DNA of 42,410 nucleotides from Actinomycetota bacterium (GTDB lineage Bacteria > Actinomycetota > Acidimicrobiia > Acidimicrobiales > RAAP-2). Positions within the stretch are counted from its first letter, which is position 1; the number at the start of each line of letters is the position of its first letter. Shown here one piece after another: positions 26,871-35,455 of the stretch. Position numbers and translations under genes: made by a program. The notes under the pieces were generated by a model. The model made no database searches and was not told the origin of the DNA. It saw only the letters and a list, made by a program, of their open reading frames with translations. Location of the stretch: positions 1 through 42,410 of the forward strand of contig JAJPJD010000023.1 in the NCBI GenBank assembly GCA_021324355.1, in the 5' to 3' direction.

Positions 26871-29606
26871 GTGACGATCTTCTGGCAGTTCGCCATCCTT
26901 GGGGTTGGGGTTGGGGCCCTCTACGCGCTCGTCGCCCAAGGCCTGGTCCTCATCTATCGGAGTTCGGGGGTGGTCAACTTCGCCCACGGCGCCACTGCTG
27001 GGGTCGGCGGCTACACCTACTACGAGCTGCAGTTCCATTTCTCGCTGGCCTGGCCGGTGTGCCTGGTTGCGGGGGTGGCCGCGGCGACGGCGGTCGGCAC
27101 CGCCATGCAGGGATTGGTCATCAGGCGGCTGCGGCTGGCCTCGCCGCTCACCAGGGTCATCGCGACCACGGCCTTGCTCGCGGTCATCGTCCAGGCGGCC
27201 AACCTCATCTTCGGCTCGGCACCGGACTTCGTCCAGGGGTTCTTGTCAACGTCGACCCTGCAGGTGGGGGGGGTCAGCATCGAGGTGGACCGGCTGATCC
27301 TCACTGGCATCGCCCTCGGGCTCACGCTGGCCCTGTGGGCCTTCTACCGCTTCACGCGGTTCGGGCTCGCCACCACCGCGGTGGCGGAGAACGAGACGGT
27401 CGCCGGGGTGCTCGGCGTGTCGAGCGACCGTGTTGCCCTCATCAACTGGGCCGTGGGCTCGGCGCTGGCCGGGCTGGCCGGGGTGCTGCTGGCGCCGATC
27501 ATCTCGCTCACCCCCTCAGGCATCGGCCTTTTGGTGGTCCCGGCGCTCGCGGCCGCCATGATCGGCAACTTCTCGTCGTTCCCGCTGAGCTTCGCCGGCG
27601 GCCTCGGAGTGGGGATCCTCCAGTCCGAGCTCACGCACTACGTCACCGCGCCCGGGTGGGCCGACGCGAGCCCGTTCCTCGTCATCGTGGTGCTCATGGT
27701 CGTGCGGGGGCGGGCCCTCCCGCTGCGCGGCCACGTCCTCGAGCGCCTGCCCCGGGTGGGCCGGCCGCAGCTGCGCGCCTTTGGCGCGGTGGTCGGCCTG
27801 GTGGTGGGCGAGGCGGTCATCGTGGCCACGTCCGGCAGCTGGCAGGAGGTGTTCGCGACCTCGGCAATCTTTTCCCTCATCTGCCTGTCGGTGATTCTCC
27901 TCACCGGCTACGCCGGGCAGCTGTCCCTGGCCCAGTACGCGCTGGCCGGGATGGGGGCGTTCGCCTCGGCCCGCCTCGACGAGGCGGCACACATGACCTT
28001 CCTGTTGGCCGCGCTGGTCGGCATCGTCGCTGGGACCGCGGTCGGGGTGGTGGTCGGGCTGCCGGCGTTGCGCACCCGCGGGGTCAACCTGGCCATCGTC
28101 ACCCTCGGCCTGGGCCTGTGCATCACGGACATCGTCTTCGGCAACGCCGGGTGGACCGGGGGGGCGGTTGGGACCACGGTGCGTCCGCCGAGCATCTTCG
28201 GGGTGAGCGTCAATCCCATCAGCCACCCGGGCCGCTACGCGACCATGACCCTGCTTGTGGCGGTGGCCGGCGCGCTCGCGGTGGCAAATGTTCGGCGCAG
28301 CCGGGTCGGGCGCCGGTTGCTGGCGGTGCGGAGCAATGAGCGGGCCGCAGCTGCGCTCGGGATCTCGGTCGCGGCAGCCAAGCTGTACGCATTTGGTCTC
28401 TCGTCCCTCCTGGCGGCGACGGCCGGGGTGCTCTTGGCCTTTCAGGATCCCCAGGTGCTGTTTACCCAGTACAACGTCACCAATTCGATCAACGTGGTCG
28501 TCCAGACGGTCGTGCTCGGGGTGGGCTATGTGGCCGCGGCGTTCATGGCCGGCGTGGCCGCGCCGGGTGGGCTGATCCCCCACGCGCTCGACACCGTGGT
28601 CAACGTGGACAACTACGTGGTGCTGGTCTTCGGCCTGTTCCTGTTGGCCACCTTGCCCAAGCTGCCCAACGGCGCGGCCGCTCAGAACGAGCGGCAGTTC
28701 CGCTGGATCGCCCGACGTCTGCCCGGATGGCTGCGTGAGGGGACCGGCGCCGCCGCCGACGCGTCCGGGCACTTCGAGCGGGTGCGTCCCGGCCGTCTGG
28801 TGGCCGATGGAGTCAGCATCTCATTCGGGGGTGTCCGGGCGCTCGAGGGCGTCTCGATCGAGGTCGGCCCGGGCGAGATCGTCGGTCTGATCGGCCCCAA
28901 CGGTGCGGGCAAGACCACGCTGCTCGACGTTCTCTCGGGGTTCTCGGTGCCCACCCGCGGCCGGGTGGTGTTCAATGGCCAGTCGATCGAGTCGTGGTCG
29001 GTCGCCCGACGGGCCCGTGCGGGCATCGGCCGCTCCTTCCAGAACCTGGAGCTGTTCGACGACCTCACGGTGCGGGAGAACCTTCTCGCGGCGTGCGAGC
29101 AGCGCGACCTGGCTTCGTACGTCACCGCGATCCTCCGTCCGGGGCGGGCTCGGCTGTCGGCTGCCGCCGCGGCCGCAGTGGTCGAGTTCGAGCTGGCCGA
29201 CCACCTCGAGCAGGTCCCGAGCGAGCTCTCGGCTGGCCGTCGCCGACTGGTCGGCCTGGCCCGGGCGGTCGCCTCGGAGCCATCGATCCTGCTCTTAGAC
29301 GAGCCAGCGGCCGGCCTGGACGAGCGCGAGACCCGCGAACTCGGCGAGCTGCTCCAGCGCCTGGTTCGGGACTGGGGCATCGGCATCGTCCTGGTCGAGC
29401 ACGACCTGTCGTTGGTGCTCGACGTGTGCGATCGCCTGATCGTGCTGAGCACCGGCACGGTGCTCGCCGCCGGCCCGACCGACGAGGTGGCCGCCGACCC
29501 GGCGGTGATCGAGGCGTTCATCGGGTCTTCGGCCGCCGAGTCGGAGCGTGGGAGTCTGGCCGGGTCGCCGGGGGTGGCCGGCGGTTCCAGGGCGGTGGCG
29601 CCGTGA
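26871..29606 (+). CDS. Tripartite LivH-LivM-LivG fusion (two permease halves and an ATPase)
   Basis: A 911-aa protein. Residues 1-290 form a LivH-like permease (LVLIYRSSGVVNFAHG near 25-40), about 310-610 a LivM-like permease (TGYAGQLSLAQYALAGMGAF near 343-362; GLPALRTRGVNLAIVTLGLG), and about 640-885 a LivG-type ATPase with Walker A GPNGAGKTT near 675, signature LSAGRRR near 785, Walker B ILLLDEP and the H-loop LVEHD. Only LivF and the binding protein are separate. The GTG start has GGAG 7 nt upstream. Fusion of LivG to the permease differs from the first system in this window, where LivG is fused to LivF and an MFS domain. It ends with a GTGA overlap with livF. Confidence 0.9.
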   Translation: MTIFWQFAILGVGVGALYALVAQGLVLIYRSSGVVNFAHGATAGVGGYTYYELQFHFSLAWPVCLVAGVAAATAVGTAMQGLVIRRLRLASPLTRVIATTALLAVIVQAANLIFGSAPDFVQGFLSTSTLQVGGVSIEVDRLILTGIALGLTLALWAFYRFTRFGLATTAVAENETVAGVLGVSSDRVALINWAVGSALAGLAGVLLAPIISLTPSGIGLLVVPALAAAMIGNFSSFPLSFAGGLGVGILQSELTHYVTAPGWADASPFLVIVVLMVVRGRALPLRGHVLERLPRVGRPQLRAFGAVVGLVVGEAVIVATSGSWQEVFATSAIFSLICLSVILLTGYAGQLSLAQYALAGMGAFASARLDEAAHMTFLLAALVGIVAGTAVGVVVGLPALRTRGVNLAIVTLGLGLCITDIVFGNAGWTGGAVGTTVRPPSIFGVSVNPISHPGRYATMTLLVAVAGALAVANVRRSRVGRRLLAVRSNERAAAALGISVAAAKLYAFGLSSLLAATAGVLLAFQDPQVLFTQYNVTNSINVVVQTVVLGVGYVAAAFMAGVAAPGGLIPHALDTVVNVDNYVVLVFGLFLLATLPKLPNGAAAQNERQFRWIARRLPGWLREGTGAAADASGHFERVRPGRLVADGVSISFGGVRALEGVSIEVGPGEIVGLIGPNGAGKTTLLDVLSGFSVPTRGRVVFNGQSIESWSVARRARAGIGRSFQNLELFDDLTVRENLLAACEQRDLASYVTAILRPGRARLSAAAAAAVVEFELADHLEQVPSELSAGRRRLVGLARAVASEPSILLLDEPAAGLDERETRELGELLQRLVRDWGIGIVLVEHDLSLVLDVCDRLIVLSTGTVLAAGPTDEVAADPAVIEAFIGSSAAESERGSLAGSPGVAGGSRAVAP

Positions 29607-30403
29607 GCGCAGCGGCGGCCGTCCCAGAGCGGGCCCGGTTGGTGGCCGAAGGACTCACCGTCGGCTACGGGCAGCTGGTCGTGGCCCGCAACCTCGACCT
29701 CTCGGTTGCCGCCGGGGAGGTGCTCCTCCTCATGGGGGCCAACGGTGCCGGCAAGACGACCACGCTCATGACCATCGCCGGCGCCCTGCCGGCCCTGGGC
29801 GGCCGGGTCACCTGGGCCGGGCGGGAGTTGGAGGGCCCGGTCCATCGCCGGGTAGCCGCCGGCATCGGGGTGGTGCTCGACGAGCGTGGGTCGATCTCGC
29901 GGCTCACCGCCGCCCAGAACCTCCGTCTGTGCGGCGGTTCGATCGCCCGCGCCCTCGAGTTGTTCCCCGAGCTCCAAGACCATCTCGACCGGCGGGCGGG
30001 GCTGCTCTCGGGCGGCCAGCAGAAGATGCTGAGCCTGGCGTTGGCCTTGAGCCGCTCGCCGGCCATCTTGTTGGCCGACGAGCTCTCCCTTGGTTTGGCG
30101 CCGCAGGTGGTCGAGCGCCTGCTGGCCGCGGTGCGGGCCACCGCCGACCGTGGGGCAGCGGTGGTCATGGTCGAGCAGCACGCCCGCCGGGCCCTTGGAA
30201 TCGCCGACCGGGTCGCGGTGCTGGCCGGCGGGACCATCGAGGTCTCCGGGCCGACCGCCCAGGTCCGGGCGGAAGTCGAGACCATTCTGGCCCAGGGGTA
30301 CCTTCGGACGAGTGCCGCCCGCGGGCGTGCCGAGCGGGTCCCGGGCAGCGCCACCAAGGAGACCAGAGCGGTCGGCCCGAGCTCGCCGGCGCTGGACCAG
30401 TGA
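29603..30403 (+). CDS. livF: LivF-type ABC transporter ATPase
   Basis: A 266-aa ATPase. Walker A GANGAGKTT lies near residue 46, the signature LSGGQQK near 135, Walker B ILLADELSLGLAP, and the switch reads VMVEQH with Gln, as usual for LivF. With the LivG domain of the upstream fusion it would form the ATPase pair. The GTG at 29603 overlaps the previous stop (GTGA), and its own stop overlaps the next gene in the same way. The C-terminal 25-30 residues are longer than usual and look unstructured. Between Walker A and the signature the protein is shorter than typical LivF, reading GSISRLTAAQNLRL where GRxxFPxLTVxENL is expected. Confidence 0.9.
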   Translation: MSAAAAVPERARLVAEGLTVGYGQLVVARNLDLSVAAGEVLLLMGANGAGKTTTLMTIAGALPALGGRVTWAGRELEGPVHRRVAAGIGVVLDERGSISRLTAAQNLRLCGGSIARALELFPELQDHLDRRAGLLSGGQQKMLSLALALSRSPAILLADELSLGLAPQVVERLLAAVRATADRGAAVVMVEQHARRALGIADRVAVLAGGTIEVSGPTAQVRAEVETILAQGYLRTSAARGRAERVPGSATKETRAVGPSSPALDQ

Positions 30404-31857
30404 ACGCACGGGCCGGTCTGTCGAGCGTCCTCGCCGACCATGTGGCGACGACGCGGCTGGTCTCGCCAGCGGTGCTGCGGGGCACCGCGCGGAGCCTGCT
30501 CGACGCGGTCGGGGTCTCGCTCGGAGCGAGCGGTGCTGCAGAGGGCTGCGCTGCCTTCGTCCGCCTGGCCGAGGAGAGCGATGGCTCGGGCCCAAGCCGG
30601 GTTCTCGGCACCCCCTTCCGAGTCGTTCCCTCGCTCGCTGCTCTGGCCAACGGCGCATTCGCCCACGCCCTCGACTACGAAGACGCCCACGACGTTGCGA
30701 TGGTCCATCCCCACGCCGCCCCGGTCGCGACCGCGCTCGCGCTGGCCGATGCGCTGGCCCGGCGCCACCCGCCACGGGTAGTGAGTGGACCCGAGCTTCT
30801 GGCGGCCGTGGCGGTCGGCGCAGACCTGGTGTGTCGGCTCGGCCTGGTGCTTACCCGGGCGGCCGACGAGCGCGGCTGGTACCCACCGCCGATTCTCGGT
30901 GCGCTGGGTGCGGCGGTCACCGCGTCGCACCTCCTCGAGCTGCCGGCGCCCAAAGTGCGCGACGCCCTGTCCCTGGTGACCTGCCAGGCAACCTGCTTCG
31001 GCGAGCTCAAGCGCAGCCCCCACTCGGACGTCCGCGCGGTTCGGGATGCCTTCGCGGCCCAAGGAGGCGCGCTGGCCGGGCTCTTGGCGGCTGAGGGGGT
31101 CCGGGGGTTCGACCAGCCACTCGAGGGTGACGCCGGGGTCATCGCCCAGTACGCGGGCCGGCCGGTCGATCCATCCCCGGTGCTCGAGGGGTTGGGCGAG
31201 CGGTTCTTGGGGATCGAGGTCAGCTTCAAGCCGTGGCCGAGCTGTCGAGGCACCCACGCCTTCGTCCACGCCGCACTGCGCGTGCGCGAGGAGCTTGGGG
31301 GCCAGCTGCCTGTCTCGGTCACCCTGACCGGTGGGCCGGAGAACCTGATGCTCGTAGAGCCGTCGTCCCAGAAGGTCGAGCCCGCGACCGCCATCGACGC
31401 CCAGTTCTCCTTGCCGTTCTGCGTGGCGACCGCGCTGGCACGCGGCCGACTGGAGCTGGCCGACTTTGGCCCGTCCGCCCGGCGCGACCCCGAGGTGCTG
31501 GCGCTCGCCCGGAGGATCAGCTACCAGCTCGAACCGGGTGCCGCGGCTGGGTCGGTCTGGGCAAAAGTGACCGCGCGGCTGGCGTCGGGCGTCACGCTCG
31601 AGCGGGTTGTCGACCAGGTTCCCGGCCATCCGGACCTCCCGCTCGACGACCGAGCGCTGGTGGACAAGTTCGTGTCGTGCGCCGCCCTGGCGGCGTGGCC
31701 GCTCGGGCAGGAGCAGGCCCGCGACCTGGCCGGGCGGCTGCTCGGCCTACCCCAGGAGCCGGACGCGCTCGCCGCTTTCGACGGCATGGTCGGCGGCCCC
31801 CTGGCCGGGCGGGACCCTGAGGCGACCGGGACAGTCACCCGAGGAGGCGAACGGTGA
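30400..31857 (+). CDS. MmgE/PrpD family protein (methylcitrate dehydratase-like)
   Basis: A 485-aa protein of the family that includes 2-methylcitrate dehydratase and cis-aconitate decarboxylase, enzymes that dehydrate or decarboxylate tricarboxylates and similar acids. Typical parts are ARSLLDAVGVSLGAS, ALANGAFAHALDYEDAHD then HPHAAPVATALALADAL, FGELKRSPHSDVRAVRDAFA, and SFKPWPSCRGTHAFVHAAL. The GTG at 30400 overlaps the livF stop (GTGA), and its TGA overlaps the next start, so the gene is inside the uptake operon. This position suggests that it acts on a product of the imported compound. The true reaction cannot be told from sequence. Confidence 0.88.
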   Translation: MNARAGLSSVLADHVATTRLVSPAVLRGTARSLLDAVGVSLGASGAAEGCAAFVRLAEESDGSGPSRVLGTPFRVVPSLAALANGAFAHALDYEDAHDVAMVHPHAAPVATALALADALARRHPPRVVSGPELLAAVAVGADLVCRLGLVLTRAADERGWYPPPILGALGAAVTASHLLELPAPKVRDALSLVTCQATCFGELKRSPHSDVRAVRDAFAAQGGALAGLLAAEGVRGFDQPLEGDAGVIAQYAGRPVDPSPVLEGLGERFLGIEVSFKPWPSCRGTHAFVHAALRVREELGGQLPVSVTLTGGPENLMLVEPSSQKVEPATAIDAQFSLPFCVATALARGRLELADFGPSARRDPEVLALARRISYQLEPGAAAGSVWAKVTARLASGVTLERVVDQVPGHPDLPLDDRALVDKFVSCAALAAWPLGQEQARDLAGRLLGLPQEPDALAAFDGMVGGPLAGRDPEATGTVTRGGER

Positions 31858-33416
31858 GCGACATCGTGGTGGAAACCGATCGAGGCGCGCTGCGCGGCAC
31901 CCGGCGCGATGGCGTTGCGAGGTTCCTCGGCGTTCCGTACGCTGCCCCGCCAGTCGGTCGGCGTCGCTTCCTGCCGCCTGAGCCCGAGCGGTGGTCCGGG
32001 GTTCGGGACGCGCTGGCGTTCCCGCCGATCTCCATCCAGGCGCCCGAGCGGGCCGGTCCGAGCTCGCTCGCTGCGCTCCGAGGGGCAGCACCGGAGGCGC
32101 CGATGGGTGAGGACTGCCTCGCCCTCAACGTGTGGACTCGGGAGCTGTCCGGGCGGGCGCCGGTCATGGTCTGGCTCCACGGCGGCGGGTACACCACCGG
32201 CAGCGGGACGGGTGCGTCCACCGATGGCGAGATGCTGGCCCGGACCCACGGCGTCGTGGTGGTCACGGTGAACCACCGGCTCGGGTTGCTCGGGTTCCTG
32301 GACCTCTCGGGTCACCTCGGCCCGGCGTACGCACGGTCGGGAAACGTCAGCCTTCTCGATCTGGTCGCAGCGCTCGAATGGGTGCGCGACAACATCTCGT
32401 CCTTCGGCGGGGACCCGGGCTCGGTCACCCTGTTCGGATGCTCGGGGGGCGGTGGGAAGGTGGCCGCCCTCATGGCCATGCCTGCGGCTCAGGGGTTGTT
32501 CCACCGGGCGATCATCCAGAGCGGCCCGCCGTTCAGCTTCCGAGACCCCGACCGCGCTCGCCAGGTCACCCAGCAGGTGCTCGACCACCTCAAGGTGGCG
32601 CCGCAGGCGCTGGTGGAGGTGTCGCCCGAGCTCCTGTACCAAGCGCAGGCCGCACTGGGCGCCGGTGGCGGACCCTCCGAGGGTGGCATGGCCTTCGCGC
32701 CGACGGTGGACGGCGAGGTGCTGGTCGATTACCCGGAGGCGGCGTTCGCCCGGGGGATGGCTCGCGACGTGCCGTTGCTGATCGGGACCAACCGGGACGA
32801 GGCCCGCTTCGTGCTCGCCGTGGCGCCTCGGGTGGCGGCCTCGCCGCCGCACGACGACGCCGAGGTGGCGTGGCTGGTCGCCCCCGGCTTCGACGGGTCG
32901 CCGGAGCCGGTCGTGGCCGCCTACCGAGCCCGCTACCCCGAGCTCTCGAGTGCCGACCTCCGCCTGCTGATCGAGACCGAGCAGTTCCGGATCCGGAGCC
33001 TCCGGCTCGCCGACGCCAAGGCGCGCCACGGCTCGGCGCCGGTGTTCGTCTACCGCATGGACTGGTCGTCACCGAGCTTCGCGGCGTGGGGGGCGTTCCA
33101 CAGCCTCGAGGTCCCGCTCGTGTTCGCCAACACGCAGGCGCCGGCCATGGCATCGGACCCCGAGGCCCGACGGTTGGCCGGGGAGATGAGCCGCGCGTGG
33201 GTCGGCTTCGCGACCAGCGGGCGACCCTGGGCGCCCGGGGTGTCGTGGGACCCCTATGACCCTGACCGGCGGGCCACCATGGTCATCGATCGGACCTGGA
33301 GCCTCGAGTTCGACCCAATGGGGGAGGAGCGCAGCCTGTGGGACGCCGAGGCGCTCAGCCACCGGACCCGTCCGTGGGGCCGCCTGCTGGCTGTCCCCCC
33401 GGGCCGCCCCGGGTGA
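31854..33416 (+). CDS. Type-B carboxylesterase
   Basis: A 520-aa alpha/beta hydrolase of the carboxylesterase family. It shows FLGVPYAAPPVGRRRF, EDCLALNVW, the oxyanion motif HGGGY, and the nucleophile elbow GCSGG with Ser197 (the usual sequence is GESAGG, so Glu is replaced by Cys). The acid lies in GTNRDEARF and the His in FHSLEVPLVF. There is no signal peptide, so it should act inside the cell on an imported ester. The GTG at 31854 overlaps the MmgE/PrpD stop. It is the last gene of the operon and is convergent with the hydrolase-domain gene. Confidence 0.92.
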   Translation: MSDIVVETDRGALRGTRRDGVARFLGVPYAAPPVGRRRFLPPEPERWSGVRDALAFPPISIQAPERAGPSSLAALRGAAPEAPMGEDCLALNVWTRELSGRAPVMVWLHGGGYTTGSGTGASTDGEMLARTHGVVVVTVNHRLGLLGFLDLSGHLGPAYARSGNVSLLDLVAALEWVRDNISSFGGDPGSVTLFGCSGGGGKVAALMAMPAAQGLFHRAIIQSGPPFSFRDPDRARQVTQQVLDHLKVAPQALVEVSPELLYQAQAALGAGGGPSEGGMAFAPTVDGEVLVDYPEAAFARGMARDVPLLIGTNRDEARFVLAVAPRVAASPPHDDAEVAWLVAPGFDGSPEPVVAAYRARYPELSSADLRLLIETEQFRIRSLRLADAKARHGSAPVFVYRMDWSSPSFAAWGAFHSLEVPLVFANTQAPAMASDPEARRLAGEMSRAWVGFATSGRPWAPGVSWDPYDPDRRATMVIDRTWSLEFDPMGEERSLWDAEALSHRTRPWGRLLAVPPGRPG

Positions 33417-33421
33417 GGGCC

Positions 33422-33445
33422 CCTCAGAACTCGCCTCAGAACTCG
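33422..33445. repeat. Tandem 12-bp duplication at the end of the hydrolase-domain gene
   Basis: CCTCAGAACTCG occurs twice in a row (33422-33433 and 33434-33445). The second copy holds the stop codon of the minus-strand gene, and the first repeats the same end of the gene behind it. It probably arose by replication slippage. Confidence 0.6.
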
Positions 33446-34863
33446 ACTTTGTGCGCCTCGGCGGCGATCGCGGCGGCGTCGGCCGGAAGCAGCCAGCGCT
33501 GGGCGGCCAGTTCGGCGCAGCGCTCGGCCACCAGCCGGGCGTACTCGGTCGGGGTGCCATAGAGGCGGCGCAGCGTTTCGCCCTCGAAGGGCACTTTGTG
33601 CCCGATGAGGCTGCCCAGGGCGACCACCCGACCTTCAGGGGTCCGGGGCACCCCGGCGTCGCCTGACGCCAGGGTGCTGTGCGGAACGTAGGTGGCGGTC
33701 GGCACGTCCACGTAGGGCGTGCGGACACCGCCCAGCGCGTTGGCGTGCTCGTCCCGGGCCAGAGGCTCGGCTCCCTGGAGGCCACCCTTGACCGGCCCGC
33801 CTTCCTCCGCGTAGGCAAAGCGGTCGGCCCGGGGCGGAGGAACCCCGCGGGCGACCCACGCCTCCAGGTTGTCGAAGACCGCCGCCGCCACCCGGTCCAT
33901 CGGGAAGTCGCTCGGGGTCTCGAGGATCTCGGGGTCGGCGGGGAGCAGTCCTCGGCCGCGTAACTGGCACTGCTCGACGCCGCCGGCCACCCGGCGGTTG
34001 ATGTGACTGGCGCCAGCCACCTCGAACAGGCGGTAGCGGTCGTCCGGCTCGTCGGCGTCGGGGCGTCGGGTCGCCCGGTTGGTTTCGGCCTCGCACTCCG
34101 AGAGCAGCTCGATGATCGGGACTTGGTGCGGCCTGACGGTTCGTCGGGGGTCGTCGGCCTCGATGGGCGGATCGTCTGGGTGCAAGGTGAGGTATCCGCC
34201 GAAGAAAGCGCCCGAGGAGATGGCAAAGACGTAGCCGTCGAACAGCGGCCCGCCGTCGGGGCGGCAAGCCCGATCGCCGAACCCTTCGGCCACGAAGGTC
34301 CGCCACAGGCTGCCGGTGTACGACCAGCCCGACGCGTAGACCCGTGCGACTCCGAAGCCCCCGAGCGGCCCGGTATCCGAACGGACCAGTGCCCCGGTCT
34401 GGGCGAGGACATCCCAACGGAGGCCGTCGCTGGGCAGCGAGACGGTGGCGTAGGCATCGGGGTCGTAGGCGGCCAGGGCGGCGGCACCCATGTTGGTGAC
34501 CGTCACCCCGACCCAGGCATGGCCCGCCGACACCAGGTAGGGGGCGAGGCTCGCCCAGCTGAGCCCGCGGTCACCGGAGGGATGGAGCGCTTCGAAGTGC
34601 ACGACGCCGCTGAACGCGCGCCGATCGCGGGGCCGGCGTACGAGCATGCGGGTCTCGTACTCGAGCGCGTCGGCTCGGGCTGCTGGGTTCCCGGCCGCGT
34701 CGCGATCGTAGAGGTGGGCCTTGCCCGACACCACGAACTCCTCCTCGACGTAGCCCGCCGGAGCCAGGTCGAAGCCCACCTTCTCGTCGGGGAGGTAGGC
34801 GGTTCCGAAGGGCACCCGGGCCCGCCCGAGCCGCCAGGCAGCAGGCGGGGGCGGTTCGCTCAC
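33436..34863 (-). CDS. Alpha/beta hydrolase domain protein (Abhydrolase_10-like)
   Basis: A 475-aa protein resembling the alpha/beta hydrolase domain family (PF20091). Features are LVSAGHAWVGVTVTNMG, the putative nucleophile region VYASGWSYTGSLWRTFV (GWSYTG fits the G-x-S-x-G elbow), VPIIELLSECEAE, and FEVAGASHINR with a likely catalytic His. Substrates of the family are not established. The GTG at 34863 has AGGGG 9 nt upstream. An ATG at 34905 is also in frame, but it lies inside operator E. The gene is divergent from marR and shares that operator, so it is probably part of the regulon. Confidence 0.75.
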   Translation of the reverse strand: MSEPPPPAAWRLGRARVPFGTAYLPDEKVGFDLAPAGYVEEEFVVSGKAHLYDRDAAGNPAARADALEYETRMLVRRPRDRRAFSGVVHFEALHPSGDRGLSWASLAPYLVSAGHAWVGVTVTNMGAAALAAYDPDAYATVSLPSDGLRWDVLAQTGALVRSDTGPLGGFGVARVYASGWSYTGSLWRTFVAEGFGDRACRPDGGPLFDGYVFAISSGAFFGGYLTLHPDDPPIEADDPRRTVRPHQVPIIELLSECEAETNRATRRPDADEPDDRYRLFEVAGASHINRRVAGGVEQCQLRGRGLLPADPEILETPSDFPMDRVAAAVFDNLEAWVARGVPPPRADRFAYAEEGGPVKGGLQGAEPLARDEHANALGGVRTPYVDVPTATYVPHSTLASGDAGVPRTPEGRVVALGSLIGHKVPFEGETLRRLYGTPTEYARLVAERCAELAAQRWLLPADAAAIAAEAHKVEF

Positions 34864-34899
34864 CGGTGTCGGCCCCTGAGCGCGACCACCGACCGACGG

Positions 34900-34916
34900 T
34901 ATCATGCTTCTTGAGA
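34900..34916. promoter_or_regulatory. Operator E, between the hydrolase-domain gene and marR
   Basis: Core TCAT-GCTTC-TTGA (34902-34914), flanked by TA and GA, matches the other operators with one mismatch in the left arm. It lies 37 nt before the hydrolase-domain start and about 40 nt before the marR start, a place suited to autoregulation. Confidence 0.6.
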
Positions 34917-34953
34917 CCGGTCGCCGAGGCGTTCGCTCGGTACAGTGAGCCCG

Positions 34954-35439
34954 GTGAGCGAGGTGGGGTCGAGCGGTCGTCGCCGACGGCTGGCCCACGT
35001 CCTGCACGCCCTGTCCCGAGGGTTGCGCCGCGAGCTCTCGGACCAGCTGCGGCCGTTAGGGGTCGACGCTCGCGAGTGGACCACGCTGCAGTTCATCGAC
35101 GACCGGCCGATGTCGTCGAACGCCGAGCTCTCCCGCCGGCTTGGCGTCACGCCCCAGGCGGTCCACACGGTGGTGCGCGAGCTCGAGGCTCGGCAGCTGA
35201 TCGTGCGCAAGCCCGACCCCACCCACGGCCGGATCGCTCGGTTCGTCCTGACCGAGTCGGGACGGTCGGTCCTGCAGGCCGCCAACGCGGTCGCCGATCG
35301 GGTGGAGCGTCGCCTGCTGACCGCCCTCGGGCCGGCCGAGCAGCGGGCGTTGCTCGGCTCGGCGGTGGCCCTGCTGCGGCGCCTGGAGGGCGCCGAGGAG
35401 GCTGCCGGGCGGCGGGCCCGGGCAGCCGGCCCCGGTTGA
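34954..35439 (+). CDS. MarR family transcriptional regulator
   Basis: A winged-helix DNA-binding protein of about 161 aa. HVLHALSRGLRRELSDQL forms the first helix, AELSRRLGVTPQAVHTVVRE the recognition region, LEARQLIVRKPDPTHGRIAR the wing (the D-x-R motif reads DPTHGR), and the C-terminal helix is for dimerisation. MarR proteins usually repress and release on binding small phenolic or acyl-CoA ligands. TACAGT at 34941-34946 lies 7 nt before the GTG at 34954, which suggests a leaderless start there; GTG at 34945 overlaps the -10 and is less likely. It is the only regulator in the island, and operator E lies in its own promoter region. Confidence 0.88.
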   Translation: MSEVGSSGRRRRLAHVLHALSRGLRRELSDQLRPLGVDAREWTTLQFIDDRPMSSNAELSRRLGVTPQAVHTVVRELEARQLIVRKPDPTHGRIARFVLTESGRSVLQAANAVADRVERRLLTALGPAEQRALLGSAVALLRRLEGAEEAAGRRARAAGPG

Positions 35440-35451
35440 GCGGCTGCCCGG
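35418..35451. terminator. Strong hairpin between convergent marR and capA-like gene 1
   Basis: CCGGGCAGCCG and CGGCTGCCCGG form a perfect 11-bp GC-rich stem around a 12-nt loop that contains the marR stop codon. The stop of the opposite gene lies 5 nt away. There is no T-tract, but the position suits a bidirectional terminator or a shield against colliding transcripts. Confidence 0.6.
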
Positions 35452-35455
35452 TGGG

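Noticed and set aside
27516-28772. Open frame of 418 codons on the minus strand
   Set aside because: Antisense to the LivM/LivG part of the fusion gene; His/Gln/Arg-rich shadow.
28682-30775. Open frame of 697 codons on the minus strand
   Set aside because: It lies opposite the livHMG, livF and MmgE/PrpD genes; its low-complexity Arg/Pro/Ser composition is what high-GC antisense frames give.
29665-31629. Open frame of 654 codons on the minus strand
   Set aside because: Antisense shadow of livF and the MmgE/PrpD gene, without recognisable motifs.
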